Position numbers and translations under genes: made by a program. The notes under the pieces were generated by a model. It was not told where the DNA came from, did no database searches, and worked only from the letters and a program-made list of their open reading frames with translations. Shown in pieces: positions 1 to 6,158 of a DNA stretch of 10,821 bases; position 1 is the first letter of the stretch; each line of letters opens with the position of its first letter. Source of the DNA: GCA-002790365 sp964486645 (GTDB lineage: Bacteria > Bacteroidota > Ignavibacteria > Ignavibacteriales > Ignavibacteriaceae); NCBI GenBank assembly GCA_964486645.1, contig CAZAOG010000100.1:1-10821 (forward strand), in the 5' to 3' direction.

Positions 1-1
1 T

Positions 2-82
2 TGGGCGTTTTTTGACGGTGCAATAGGAGGCGCTATTTTTGCATGGCTGTATAATATGTTATCAGGTAAATTTAAGAGCTAA
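2..82 (+). CDS. 3' end of a small membrane protein (holin-like), truncated by window edge
   Basis: An open frame enters from the left edge and stops with TAA at 80-82, giving 26 residues. The piece reads WAFFDGAIGG, then AIFAWLYNML, then SGKFKS. It is a glycine- and aromatic-rich hydrophobic helix followed by a short basic tail, as expected for the last transmembrane segment of a small inner-membrane protein. From memory, the pattern FDG-IGGAIFAWLYN resembles small bacterial proteins that databases label bacteriophage holin family, which are usually chromosomal and not linked to lysis. The 5' part lies outside the window, so neither the start nor the function can be judged. Another small membrane protein remains possible. 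Confidence 0.5.
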   Translation, partial: WAFFDGAIGGAIFAWLYNMLSGKFKS

Positions 83-95
83 AATATTAATAATG

Positions 96-107
96 CGGCT
101 AAAGCCG
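96..107. repeat. REP-like palindrome CGGCT-AA-AGCCG
   Basis: A perfect 5-bp stem with a 2-base AA centre. The same unit recurs as an inverted pair at 1091-1101 and 1119-1129 on the other side of the transposase, in the same orientation as the second of those. Short, repeated, self-complementary units beside a Y1 transposase are what REP sequences look like. Confidence 0.55.
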
Positions 108-130
108 ATATTTTTATTGGTTATCTTATA

Positions 131-249
131 CCACGACGTAAACGTCGTGGCAATATTTAACTAAAAGTGATTATTTTCTTAAAGATTACTAAAACATAAT
201 TTTATAGCCGCGAGCTTTTCCAAAGGAATCACTTTGTGACAGCTCGTGG
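131..249. repeat. Composite palindromic repeat, copy 1 (left of transposase)
   Basis: The unit starts with a perfect palindrome at 131-150 (9-bp arms CCACGACGT/ACGTCGTGG around AA). About 57 bases of AT-rich linker follow, then a larger hairpin at 208-249 whose outer arms are CCGCGAGCT and AGCTCGTGG (one G-T pair). Inside that hairpin is the small palindrome TCAC-TTT-GTGA at 229-239. Bases 132-249 match 1154-1290 at 111 of 118 positions by my hand alignment, once a 19-base insertion in the second copy is removed. The two copies are in direct orientation about 1 kb apart and flank the transposase gene. Confidence 0.75.
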
Positions 250-272
250 AATAAAGCAACAAGAACAGGAGA

Positions 273-434
273 GGCTGTTTCATAACTGTCATTCCAGGCT
301 TGATCCTGTCCGCCGTACTTCGTACTAAGGAAGGCGGGCCGGAATCTAAAACATCGATTTTGTCTTAAAAATAGATGCTGAAATAATCCGGCAGCTGCCG
401 GACAGCATGACATTTTTTAGCTTTTGAGACAGCC
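273..434. mobile_element. MITE-like element with terminal inverted repeats, no coding capacity
   Basis: The 162-bp segment has ends GGCTGTTTCA (273-282) and TGAGACAGCC (425-434), which are inverted repeats matching at 9 of 10 positions. Just inside them are a second pair, TGTCAT (287-292) and ATGACA (408-413). The interior holds two GC-rich hairpins: arms CCGCC (310-314) and GGCGG (333-337) around GTAC-TTC-GTAC, and a perfect 16-bp palindrome at 387-402. The open frame across it on the minus strand has no recognisable protein features. The element is more GC-rich than its surroundings. It resembles the widespread intergenic 'TGTCATTCC...GGAATC' elements. I see no obvious target-site duplication. 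Confidence 0.55.
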
Positions 435-455
435 ACATAATCGGGATAAAAAATT

Positions 456-890
456 ATGCCGTTTATTAGGATTTGGGTTCACTTAATTTGGACAACAAAA
501 AACAGAGAAAAAATTATTTCCTCTGAAACGAAAAACTTATTGATTGAACACATAAAGTTAAATTGCAGAGAAAAAGGTATTTGGTTAGATTCTATCAATT
601 GTGTTAGCAACCACATACATTTACTAATTTCTCTTAATGCAGAAATGCCTATTAGTAAGTTGGTAATGCTTATTAAAGGTGAATCTTCTCATTGGATAAA
701 TAAGAATAAATTTGTTAAAGGTAAATTTAAGTGGCAAGAAGAATACATTGCTTTATCTGTAAGTGAATCTATAATACCAAAAGTAAGGGATTATATAAAA
801 AATCAAGAAGAACATCATAGGAGGAAAACATTTTCCGAAGAATATAATAAGTTAATGAAAAAGTATGGTGTAAAAATTATTCAAAAATAA
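456..890 (+). CDS. IS200-like / REP-associated Y1 (HUH) transposase
   Basis: This 144-residue protein belongs to the Y1 single-strand transposase family (Y1_Tnp, the TnpA/RAYT group). The HUH metal-binding motif is in NHIHLLI (His53 and His55). The probable nucleophile is Tyr113 in VRDYIKNQEEHH, followed by the family's typical C-terminal stretch KTFSEEY...KKYGV. Length is near the family norm of about 140-150 residues and there is no frameshift, so it looks intact. Such enzymes nick and join single-stranded DNA at hairpins; RAYT members are tied to the spread of REP palindromes. Palindromes crowd both flanks, with the nearest hairpin one base past the stop, which supports a RAYT-type role over a free IS200. 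No second IS gene (tnpB) is present. The ATG at 456 has only a weak purine-rich upstream stretch (TCGGGAT), so expression may be low. Confidence 0.88.
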   Translation: MPFIRIWVHLIWTTKNREKIISSETKNLLIEHIKLNCREKGIWLDSINCVSNHIHLLISLNAEMPISKLVMLIKGESSHWINKNKFVKGKFKWQEEYIALSVSESIIPKVRDYIKNQEEHHRRKTFSEEYNKLMKKYGVKIIQK

Positions 891-891
891 A

Positions 892-946
892 ATGCGGCTA
901 TCCGTTCCAAAGTAATGCCTTCGGCAAAGGATTCCTTCGGAAAAGC
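892..946. repeat. Hairpin just downstream of the transposase, inverted relative of the TCACTTTG unit
   Basis: Arms GGCT (896-899) and AGCC (943-946) enclose nested short hairpins, including GCC-TTC-GGC at 917-925. Read on the minus strand, GGCTTTTCCGAAGGAATC matches AGCTTTTCCAAAGGAATC of the hairpin at 208-249. The two then diverge by an apparent 16-base insertion (CTTTGCCGAAGGCATT) before the shared ACTTTG resumes. It is therefore an inverted, elongated member of the same hairpin family. It begins one base after the transposase stop codon and could be the transposon's right-end hairpin, a 3' UTR structure, or both. Confidence 0.45.
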
Positions 947-970
947 CAATAGTTATGAATATTATTAGCG

Positions 971-989
971 CACGACCTAAAGAGTCGTG
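971..989. repeat. CACGAC...GTCGTG palindrome (degenerate loop)
   Basis: Arms CACGAC (971-976) and GTCGTG (984-989) surround a 7-base centre CTAAAGA. The arms are the same as in the palindromes at 131-150 and 1050-1069 and as the interrupted one at 1154-1190, but the centre has diverged. Confidence 0.6.
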
Positions 990-1049
990 GCTATAAAAAG
1001 CAGATAATATTTTTTAACTTAAAGTTTACATTTGAAAGGGAGTCAATTG

Positions 1050-1069
1050 CCACGACATTTATGTCGTGG
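1050..1069. repeat. CACGAC...GTCGTG palindrome, perfect 9-bp stem
   Basis: CCACGACAT (1050-1058) and ATGTCGTGG (1061-1069) are perfect inverted repeats around TT. Compared with 131-150, the outer seven bases of each arm are conserved, while the innermost pairs change together (GT/AC becomes AT/AT). Compensated change suggests that the hairpin itself is what is maintained. Confidence 0.65.
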
Positions 1070-1090
1070 GGTTATTAAGAGAAAATTCTT

Positions 1091-1129
1091 CGGCTTTAGC
1101 CACATATAGAACAAATGGGGCTAAAGCCG
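1091..1129. repeat. Inverted pair of GGCT-AA-AGCC REP-like units
   Basis: CGGCTTTAGCC (1091-1101) and GGCTAAAGCCG (1119-1129) are perfect 11-bp inverted repeats separated by 17 bases. Each half is itself a small palindrome, so the pair can fold as two small hairpins or as one larger one. This head-to-head layout is like the BIME doublets that REP units form in other bacteria. Confidence 0.6.
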
Positions 1130-1153
1130 GAATTTGTATTATTTTTTTAATTT

Positions 1154-1290
1154 CACGACGTAAACCTTGCCTGCGGCAGGCAGGGTCGTGGCAATATTCA
1201 ACTAAAAGTGATTATTTTCTTAAAGATTACCGGAACATAATTTTATAGCCGCGAGCTGTTCCAAAGGAATCATTTTGTGACAGGTCGTGG
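1154..1290. repeat. Composite palindromic repeat, copy 2, with 19-base hairpin insertion
   Basis: This is the direct-orientation partner of 132-249, with seven substitutions over the shared 118 positions. Its first palindrome (arms CACGAC 1154-1159 and GTCGTG 1185-1190) is interrupted at 1166-1184 by CTTGCCTGCGGCAGGCAGG. The insert is itself an 8+3+8 palindrome with one G-T pair. Sequence on both sides of the insert continues exactly as in copy 1 (GTAAAC before, GTCGTGGCAATATT after). The second hairpin spans 1249-1290. A short open frame crosses this repeat but shows no protein features. Confidence 0.75.
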
Positions 1291-1312
1291 ATTGGATATA
1301 TTAACCTGATAC

Positions 1313-1346
1313 GGACTTTCCCCGGGGGGATCACTTTGTGAAGCCC
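1313..1346. repeat. Divergent third relative of the TCACTTTGTGA hairpin
   Basis: Outer arms GGACTT (1313-1318) and AAGCCC (1341-1346) pair with one G-T. The interior keeps GGATCACTTTGTGA, as in the hairpin at 208-249, but the AAAGG part is replaced by CCGGGG. It lies about 30 bases beyond the stop of the minus-strand gene at 1377. There is no T-run after it on either strand, so it is not a clear intrinsic terminator. Confidence 0.4.
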
Positions 1347-1376
1347 AAAATCTTTTGTTTTAAGTAAGGCGAATTT

Positions 1377-2135
1377 CTAAATATTAATTCCGTACAGTAA
1401 CAATAAAATTATTGCCGAAACCAACGCAATCGTTTTTCTTTTTTGTGAATTGAAAATAAATATAATTGTAACAATCCAGATAATAAGAAAGGCAAGTGAC
1501 TTAATATCGAACAATTGATTTATGGGAAGTATCTTACTCCCAAATGCCGCTACTTCATAAGTGCTTTTTATGGGTACTATCAGCAATCCGTAAAAAATAA
1601 AAAATATTAAAGGAAAAAGCGAAAGCTTTTTTATCTTTTCGTTTTCGTTAAAATATTCCAAACCGACACGGGTTGTTAAAAATATTCCGAAGAATATAGC
1701 CAAATTGTAAAACAGCATAATTTGTTTTGAAACTCTCGCACGAAAAGTTATCAGCACACCTTCGTTGTTGGGGACGATGATTTTATCGTTGTTATATTCC
1801 AACTCGGCTCTGTAATAAAGTTTGTCGCCGGATTTTTGTTTTGGCAGATATCCGAAATAAATATTATCGCTGTGCTGCAGAGGAGTTTCCTTCCAGTCTT
1901 TTTCATCCGTCTTTTTATACTGAAGTTTTCCTTTAAGGTCTTTCAATTTACTGAAGATCTGAAATTTATAATTTTCGTCGCCCCTGTAAACTCTGTCGAA
2001 CATATAACTAACTTTATTAGTGTTATATTTTACCGTTCCCGTAGCAGGGTATTCATCGGATGTAATTCTGTTTAAGTATCCGAAGATGTAAGTTATTGCA
2101 ATCGCTGCGAGCCAAAGTATAATTTGTTGTTTCAT
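1377..2135 (-). CDS. Unrecognised multi-pass membrane protein with an N-terminal beta-rich extracytoplasmic domain
   Basis: I do not recognise a family for this 252-residue protein. It has an N-terminal hydrophobic helix (about 4-21, uncleaved anchor or signal peptide). A hydrophilic domain follows at about 28-135, with alternating beta-strand pattern and many Lys/Tyr/Asp, consistent with an Ig-like or carbohydrate-module-like sandwich. Four hydrophobic helices come next, at about 138-158, 172-188, 211-228 and 235-249. The layout suggests an inner-membrane protein with the sandwich outside the cytoplasm. It starts 17 bases after the stop of the acetyl-CoA synthetase gene on the same strand, so the two are probably co-transcribed. 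There is no convincing Shine-Dalgarno sequence before the ATG, which may rely on coupling. A role in acetate uptake or envelope sensing is only a guess from context. Confidence 0.7.
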   Translation of the reverse strand: MKQQIILWLAAIAITYIFGYLNRITSDEYPATGTVKYNTNKVSYMFDRVYRGDENYKFQIFSKLKDLKGKLQYKKTDEKDWKETPLQHSDNIYFGYLPKQKSGDKLYYRAELEYNNDKIIVPNNEGVLITFRARVSKQIMLFYNLAIFFGIFLTTRVGLEYFNENEKIKKLSLFPLIFFIFYGLLIVPIKSTYEVAAFGSKILPINQLFDIKSLAFLIIWIVTIIFIFNSQKRKTIALVSAIILLLLYGINI

Positions 2136-2152
2136 TTTTTTCTAATTAAAAT

Positions 2153-4183
2153 TCATGCTTTTTTTTGTATCTCTTCAACTACCTGGGGGTTCGCCAAGGT
2201 AGTTATATCACCCACGTCCTGATTACTTGCAATTGCGCCCAATACTCTTCTCATAATTTTTCCCGAACGTGTTTTCGGCATATCGGGTACTATCCAAACC
2301 TTACCCGGTTTTGCAATCGGTCCTATTTCCGAATTTAAAGTATTTATAATTTTTTCCTCTAATTCTTCACTCGGTTCAATGCCCGGCTTTAGCGAGGCAA
2401 ATACGTGAGGTAAAATTCCTTTTATGGAATCGTGAACGGGGACAACTGCCGCTTCGCCTACTTCTTCAACCATCAACACGGCGGATTCCAATTCTTTAGT
2501 ACCTAACCGGTGACCCGCTACATTTATCACATCGTCAATTCTGCCGAGGATACGGAAATAACCGTCGGGTGCTTCCACCGCGCCGTCACCCGCAAAATAA
2601 GGCCAATCGCGCCAGTCTTTACTTTCGGGATTTGAATTATATTTCTTGTAATACTGATCAACAAATCTTTCATCGTCTCCCCAAATTGTAAGCATTCTGC
2701 CGGGCCAAGGATTTTTTATGCAGATGTTTCCCGCTTTTCCGCTGCCCGCCGGAAGTACTTTGCCTTCATCATCATACACAATAGGATAAATTCCGGGTAC
2801 GCCTGGTCCCGCGCTTCCCGGTTTCATTTTATGAACACCGGGGATTGTAGAACACAAAAAACCGCCGGTTTCCGTCTGCCACCAAGTATCTACAATTGCG
2901 GCTTGTTTTTTGCCTACGTATTCGTAATACCAACGCCACACGGTCGGTTCAATCGGTTCCCCTACCGTTGTCATGTGTTTGAACCGGTAGTTGTACTTTG
3001 CAGGTTCGTTTGGTCCTACTCTTCTTAAAGCACGGATTGCAGTCGGAGAAGTGTGAAATATATTTACGTCCAATTCTTCGGCAACGCGCCAAGGTCTACC
3101 GGCATCGGGATGGGTCGGTACTCCTTCGAATATTACCGATGAAGCTGCAAGCGCCAAAGGTCCGTAAACAATATATGAATGCCCCGTTATCCAGCCGATA
3201 TCCGCCATGCACCAGTAAACATCTTCGGGTTGAATATCCTGAATATATTTTGAAGTTCCTGTTACGTAAGCCAAATATCCGCCGATGGAATGCTGCGCGC
3301 CTTTTGGTTTTCCTGTTGTGCCTGAGGTGTACATCAAGAACAAAGTGTCTTCGGCGTTAAGTTGTTCGGGCTCTATTTTTTGATTGCGATATTTTTTTAT
3401 CGTATCGTTAATTAATATGTCTCTTCCACCCACCAACGGAGTAGCGGCGGAATATGTTGTATGGTATCTTTCCCAAATAAAAACGTGTTCAACCTTTAGC
3501 CCTTCTTTTTCCGCAATCGAACAGGCAATATCGGCTTTTTCCTTATGGTCAATTAATTTACCTGACCGGTAATATGCATCTGCCGTTATAAGAAATTTAC
3601 TTTTTGCGTCCACAATTCTTTCGGCGCAGGCTTTTCCCGAAAAACCGGAAAAAACCTGTGAGTGAATTACTCCGATTCTTGCGCACGCAAGCATGGTTAC
3701 GGCAAGTTCCGGTATCATCGGCATGTGCAGGGTAACGGTATCGCCGGCTTTTAAACCGTAGTCCTTTAACATTGCGGCAAACTCATTAACTTTAACGTAA
3801 AGTTCTTGGTAAGTAATATGCTGAATGTCTTCATTTTCGGGTTCGGGTACAAAGTGGATTGCGGTTTTGTTTTTGTATTTCGCCAAATGCCTGTCGATGC
3901 AATTGTAACTTGCATTTATTTTACCGCCTACAAACCATTTGTAAAAAGGGGGGTTGCTTGAATCCAAAATTACATCCCATTTTTTGTACCAGTCCAGCAT
4001 GTCTGCATATTCGGTGTAACATTCCGGAAAATTCTCTTCTTTGAATCTTTCCAATATTTTGTTGTCTTTTATATTTGCCTGTTTAACGAATGATTCGGGC
4101 GGATCGAAATATTCTTCCTCTTTCCAATGAACGGCGATTTGAGCTTCGGTTAATCCGTTTTCGTTATTGTTTTTATCCGACAT
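2153..4183 (-). CDS. acsA: Acetyl-CoA synthetase (AMP-forming)
   Basis: This cytoplasmic enzyme activates acetate with ATP to acetyl-AMP and then acetyl-CoA. At 676 residues it is slightly longer than the usual ~650, the extra being mostly at the N-terminus. An Acs N-terminal region is followed by the adenylate-forming core with YTSGTTGKPKG (285-295, P-loop), the Acs signature GWITGHSY (330-337), VGEP (407-410) and DTWWQTETG (432-440, acetate pocket with paired Trp). The mobile C-terminal domain starts near GRIDDVINVAGHRLG (547-561). PKTRSGKIMRR (636-646) carries Lys642, the lysine acetylated in this family. The FSGFSG stretch (178-183) differs from the FGGFS of the enterobacterial enzyme. 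The ATG is 6 bases after a strong GGAGG (minus strand, 4190-4194). It is first of two genes and has a ~570-base gene-free upstream region. No key residue appears to be missing. Confidence 0.96.
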   Translation of the reverse strand: MSDKNNNENGLTEAQIAVHWKEEEYFDPPESFVKQANIKDNKILERFKEENFPECYTEYADMLDWYKKWDVILDSSNPPFYKWFVGGKINASYNCIDRHLAKYKNKTAIHFVPEPENEDIQHITYQELYVKVNEFAAMLKDYGLKAGDTVTLHMPMIPELAVTMLACARIGVIHSQVFSGFSGKACAERIVDAKSKFLITADAYYRSGKLIDHKEKADIACSIAEKEGLKVEHVFIWERYHTTYSAATPLVGGRDILINDTIKKYRNQKIEPEQLNAEDTLFLMYTSGTTGKPKGAQHSIGGYLAYVTGTSKYIQDIQPEDVYWCMADIGWITGHSYIVYGPLALAASSVIFEGVPTHPDAGRPWRVAEELDVNIFHTSPTAIRALRRVGPNEPAKYNYRFKHMTTVGEPIEPTVWRWYYEYVGKKQAAIVDTWWQTETGGFLCSTIPGVHKMKPGSAGPGVPGIYPIVYDDEGKVLPAGSGKAGNICIKNPWPGRMLTIWGDDERFVDQYYKKYNSNPESKDWRDWPYFAGDGAVEAPDGYFRILGRIDDVINVAGHRLGTKELESAVLMVEEVGEAAVVPVHDSIKGILPHVFASLKPGIEPSEELEEKIINTLNSEIGPIAKPGKVWIVPDMPKTRSGKIMRRVLGAIASNQDVGDITTLANPQVVEEIQKKA

Positions 4184-4383
4184 AGATTTCCTCCGGTAGA
4201 CAATGAGGTAAAATGTTTGTTTTTATATAATTAAAGAACAAAATAATAAAAAAAATTGTTCAATCAACAACCAATTAAATAATTGTTGTCAAAAATAAAT
4301 AGAGAGTATTGGAAAAGAAATTAAATCGGACAGGATCGCCTTCTTAACTGCAGGCAAATCTGTATCGAAAGTCACGTAATTTA

Positions 4384-4414
4384 GAAACCCGATTTCTCAA
4401 AGAAATCGGGTTTC
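4384..4414 (+). terminator. Strong hairpin, intrinsic terminator-like, with no known + strand gene upstream
   Basis: GAAACCCGATTTC (4384-4396) and GAAATCGGGTTTC (4402-4414) form a perfect 13-bp stem with loop TCAAA. It is followed on the + strand by TTTTAG and, after a few bases, another CTTTTT. The minus-strand side is less T-rich (TAAATTACG), so + strand termination is favoured but a bidirectional role is possible. The nearest upstream + strand gene is more than 3 kb away, so it may serve an unannotated small RNA or simply insulate acsA from read-through. Confidence 0.5.
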
Positions 4415-4540
4415 TTTTAGTTGTACTTTTTGCATAACATAATTGACTAAAAGTATTTACTTTCTTTTGTTTCTATAGACTATATTCTTTTTCTCTTTCT
4501 TTAACGTGCGATGACAGTTATGAGAGAGTCTCATTTTATA

Positions 4541-4581
4541 GTAAGAATTAAATAAATGCAATCTTTTTTTATAATTCTTAC
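4541..4581. repeat. 10-bp inverted repeat GTAAGAATTA / TAATTCTTAC
   Basis: Perfect arms at 4541-4550 and 4572-4581 are separated by 21 AT-rich bases with a run of T. The stem is AT-rich and there is no T-run directly after it. It could be a protein-binding dyad or a weak hairpin; function unknown. Confidence 0.35.
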
Positions 4582-4670
4582 ACAGTCTCTTTAATCGTTG
4601 GATTTAAATCAAAAATTTAGATTTATTTTAACCCATACGAAATAAAGTATGAATAGGATATTTATACTGC

Positions 4671-4692
4671 TGCCACCGCCCAATCGGTGGCA
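4671..4692. repeat. TGCCACCG...CGGTGGCA hairpin
   Basis: A perfect 8-bp stem (4671-4678 and 4685-4692) with a 6-base loop CCCAAT, followed by AGAAAT as in the neighbouring repeat at 4702-4741. The shared CACCG/CGGTG arms and flank suggest a divergent member of the same palindrome family. It lies downstream of the ATPase gene on the minus strand. Confidence 0.5.
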
Positions 4693-4701
4693 GAAATAAT
4701 A

Positions 4702-4741
4702 TAGTTTTGTTGTCACCGAATGTTCGGTGACAACAAGAAAT
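4702..4741. repeat. 40-bp palindromic repeat, copy 1 (3' side of ATPase gene)
   Basis: TTGTTGTCACCGAA (4707-4720) and TTCGGTGACAACAA (4723-4736) form a perfect 14-bp stem with a 2-base TG centre. It sits 23 bases past the stop of the ATPase gene. A second copy at 6159-6199 matches it, including the non-palindromic flanks TAGTTT and AGAAAT, with one substitution and one added base. The two are direct repeats about 1.46 kb apart. The stem could stabilise or end transcripts, although no T-run follows. Confidence 0.7.
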
Positions 4742-4759
4742 GACAGAAAAGAACGCTTA

Positions 4760-5923
4760 TCATATCAGCGAGAGGAACGAGGCGATATCTTTCCAACCGA
4801 CGACTCGAATGCCTGAAAGATTTACTGTGGAATCGCCCGCATAAAGAATGAATTTTTCAATATTAATGGTTTCATCTTTATCCGGTATTTTCTTCAAATT
4901 TTTCATAAAACTATTATTAAACGTTTCACCTGCTTTTATTTCTAAAGCTATCAGCTTGTTATTTCCTTTGTCGATGATACAATCTATTTCCGTTCCGTTG
5001 CTTTCCCTCCAATAATAGATTGAAGGACGCTTTCCGGAATGAGTTGTTGTTTTTATTATTTCGGTAATAACCAAATTTTCGAACAACGCTCCGTGAGCGA
5101 AATGATTCATCAAAGTGTGTTCGTCGGTTATTCTAAGCAGCGACGAAACTACACCGGTATCGTAAAAATATAATTTCGGCGATTTGATCAAGCGTTTATT
5201 GAAGTTTCTAAAATATGGTCTCAGCAAATAAATAATAAAACTTGATTCGAGCAGAGACAGCCACGCTTTTGCTGTGTTAACTGAAATCCCGGCGTCGTTT
5301 GCCAATGAAGATAGATTTAAGACCTGACCCACCCTTCCGGCGCACAGCCCTAAAAATCTGGTGAAAGAATTCAAATTAAAAATTGATTTTAATGTTCTTA
5401 TATCTCTCTCAATATACGTCTGCAAATACGAAGGATAAAAATCTTCCGCAGCGATGTTTTTATCATAAATCCTTGGATAAAAACCGTTTATGATAAGCTG
5501 AAACCTACTCTGATTCGGGTTAGGCAGCTCGGTAATATCAAACGGGAACAGGTGGTTCACGCTTACTCTGCCTGCAAGGGATTGAGAAATCTTCTCGTTC
5601 AGTAAAAAACTTTGCGAACCCGATAAAATATATTGCCCGGCGATACTACTCTCGTCAGAAACTATCTGAATGTAACTAAACAATTCAGGTATGTTTTGAG
5701 CCTCGTCAAATATTACCTTCGGACCGGCATTATTTAAGAACCCAACAATGTCAGACATTATCATTTCACGATGGTCGAATCTCTCTAAATTGAAATATTT
5801 ATACTCGGGGAATGCCGTTTTCAGCAAAGTGGTTTTACCCGACTGACGCGGTCCTGTTATTGAAACAACGGGAAATTTCCCGAGCATTTTTTTTATGTGT
5901 TTGCTTAATTTACGTTTAATCAT
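4760..5923 (-). CDS. AAA_14 / DUF4143-family ATPase
   Basis: This 387-residue protein (ATG start) has the standard two-part layout of the family. The N-terminal AAA_14 P-loop ATPase carries Walker A GPRQSGKT (24-31), Walker B VIFDEAQ (70-76) and sensor-like LSGSQS (100-105). The middle has the family hallmarks YIERDIR (170-176) and FYDTG (253-257). The C-terminal DUF4143 domain contains ESNGTEIDCII and ALEIKAG, an arrangement like PD-(D/E)xK nuclease folds with Asp314, Glu328 and Lys330. The molecular role of the family is not settled; members are common, patchily distributed and often multi-copy. A TTG one codon upstream (5924-5926) could also start it. No Shine-Dalgarno is evident for either. 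The gene stands alone between two copies of a ~40-bp palindromic repeat, a hint of movement as a unit, with an operator-like dyad before it. Confidence 0.9.
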   Translation of the reverse strand: MIKRKLSKHIKKMLGKFPVVSITGPRQSGKTTLLKTAFPEYKYFNLERFDHREMIMSDIVGFLNNAGPKVIFDEAQNIPELFSYIQIVSDESSIAGQYILSGSQSFLLNEKISQSLAGRVSVNHLFPFDITELPNPNQSRFQLIINGFYPRIYDKNIAAEDFYPSYLQTYIERDIRTLKSIFNLNSFTRFLGLCAGRVGQVLNLSSLANDAGISVNTAKAWLSLLESSFIIYLLRPYFRNFNKRLIKSPKLYFYDTGVVSSLLRITDEHTLMNHFAHGALFENLVITEIIKTTTHSGKRPSIYYWRESNGTEIDCIIDKGNNKLIALEIKAGETFNNSFMKNLKKIPDKDETINIEKFILYAGDSTVNLSGIRVVGWKDIASFLSLI

Positions 5924-5932
5924 CAATTGTTT

Positions 5933-5969
5933 CTATGTAATTTTATAATTTAATTGTAAATTTACATAG
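5933..5969 (-). promoter_or_regulatory. Operator-like dyads upstream of the ATPase gene
   Basis: CTATGTAA (5933-5940) and TTACATAG (5962-5969) are perfect 8-bp inverted repeats. Nested at the right-hand arm is the 12-bp palindrome TGTAAATTTACA (5955-5966). Both lie 10-46 bases before the ATPase start, where a repressor site or promoter would be. The rest of the gap up to 6225 has no credible gene. It holds a GGGACTGTTTTAAAAGC motif (from 6039) that weakly resembles the end of the MITE-like element near 434. Confidence 0.4.
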
Positions 5970-6158
5970 TTTATTATTGATAATCAATTCGACATTCTGT
6001 TCACTACATTTTGTGCATAATTGTTAATTAAAAATTACGGGACTGTTTTAAAAGCACAATTTGATATAGTTTCTTTAAGGAAAGTTTGTCTATCCTTGTA
6101 ACAAACAACAAACAATTATCTATGAGTTGAAACCGTAAAAAAGAGTTAATTAAAATAC

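Larger units (their letters stand above)
4184..4759. other. Gene-free region of 576 bases between acsA and the ATPase gene
   Basis: I find no credible coding frame here. From left to right it contains the acsA leader with its Shine-Dalgarno (4190-4194), an AT-rich stretch with inverted AATTG/CAATT motifs (about 4255-4285) that probably holds the acsA promoter, and an orphan 13-bp terminator-like hairpin (4384-4414). A pyrimidine-rich tract follows (4445-4505), then a 10-bp inverted repeat (4541-4581) and two CACCG-containing hairpins just past the stop of the ATPase gene. I could not pick a single convincing -35/-10 pair. Confidence 0.6.

Noticed and set aside
189..413. Minus-strand open frame of 74 codons
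   Set aside because: It lies across the composite repeat and MITE-like element, has no coherent domain or ribosome site, and is explained by the inverted-repeat sequence.
456..890. Complete IS200/IS605 insertion sequence with tnpB
   Set aside because: Only the Y1 transposase is present, no tnpB frame exists on either side, and I could not define paired left and right ends with confidence.
1066..1248. Plus-strand open frame of 60 codons
   Set aside because: It runs through the palindromes and the repeat copy, including the inserted hairpin, with no protein-like composition.
83..1346. CRISPR array
   Set aside because: The repeats are palindromes of several families at irregular spacing and not identical direct repeats with unique spacers, and there are no cas genes.
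1313..1346. Terminator for the acsA operon
   Set aside because: The hairpin is in a suitable place but lacks a T-run on the minus strand and belongs to the dispersed TCACTTTG family.
2831..3572. Several plus-strand open frames within acsA
   Set aside because: These are antisense shadows of a well-supported long gene with strong motifs; their Arg/Cys/Pro-rich translations are typical of shadows.
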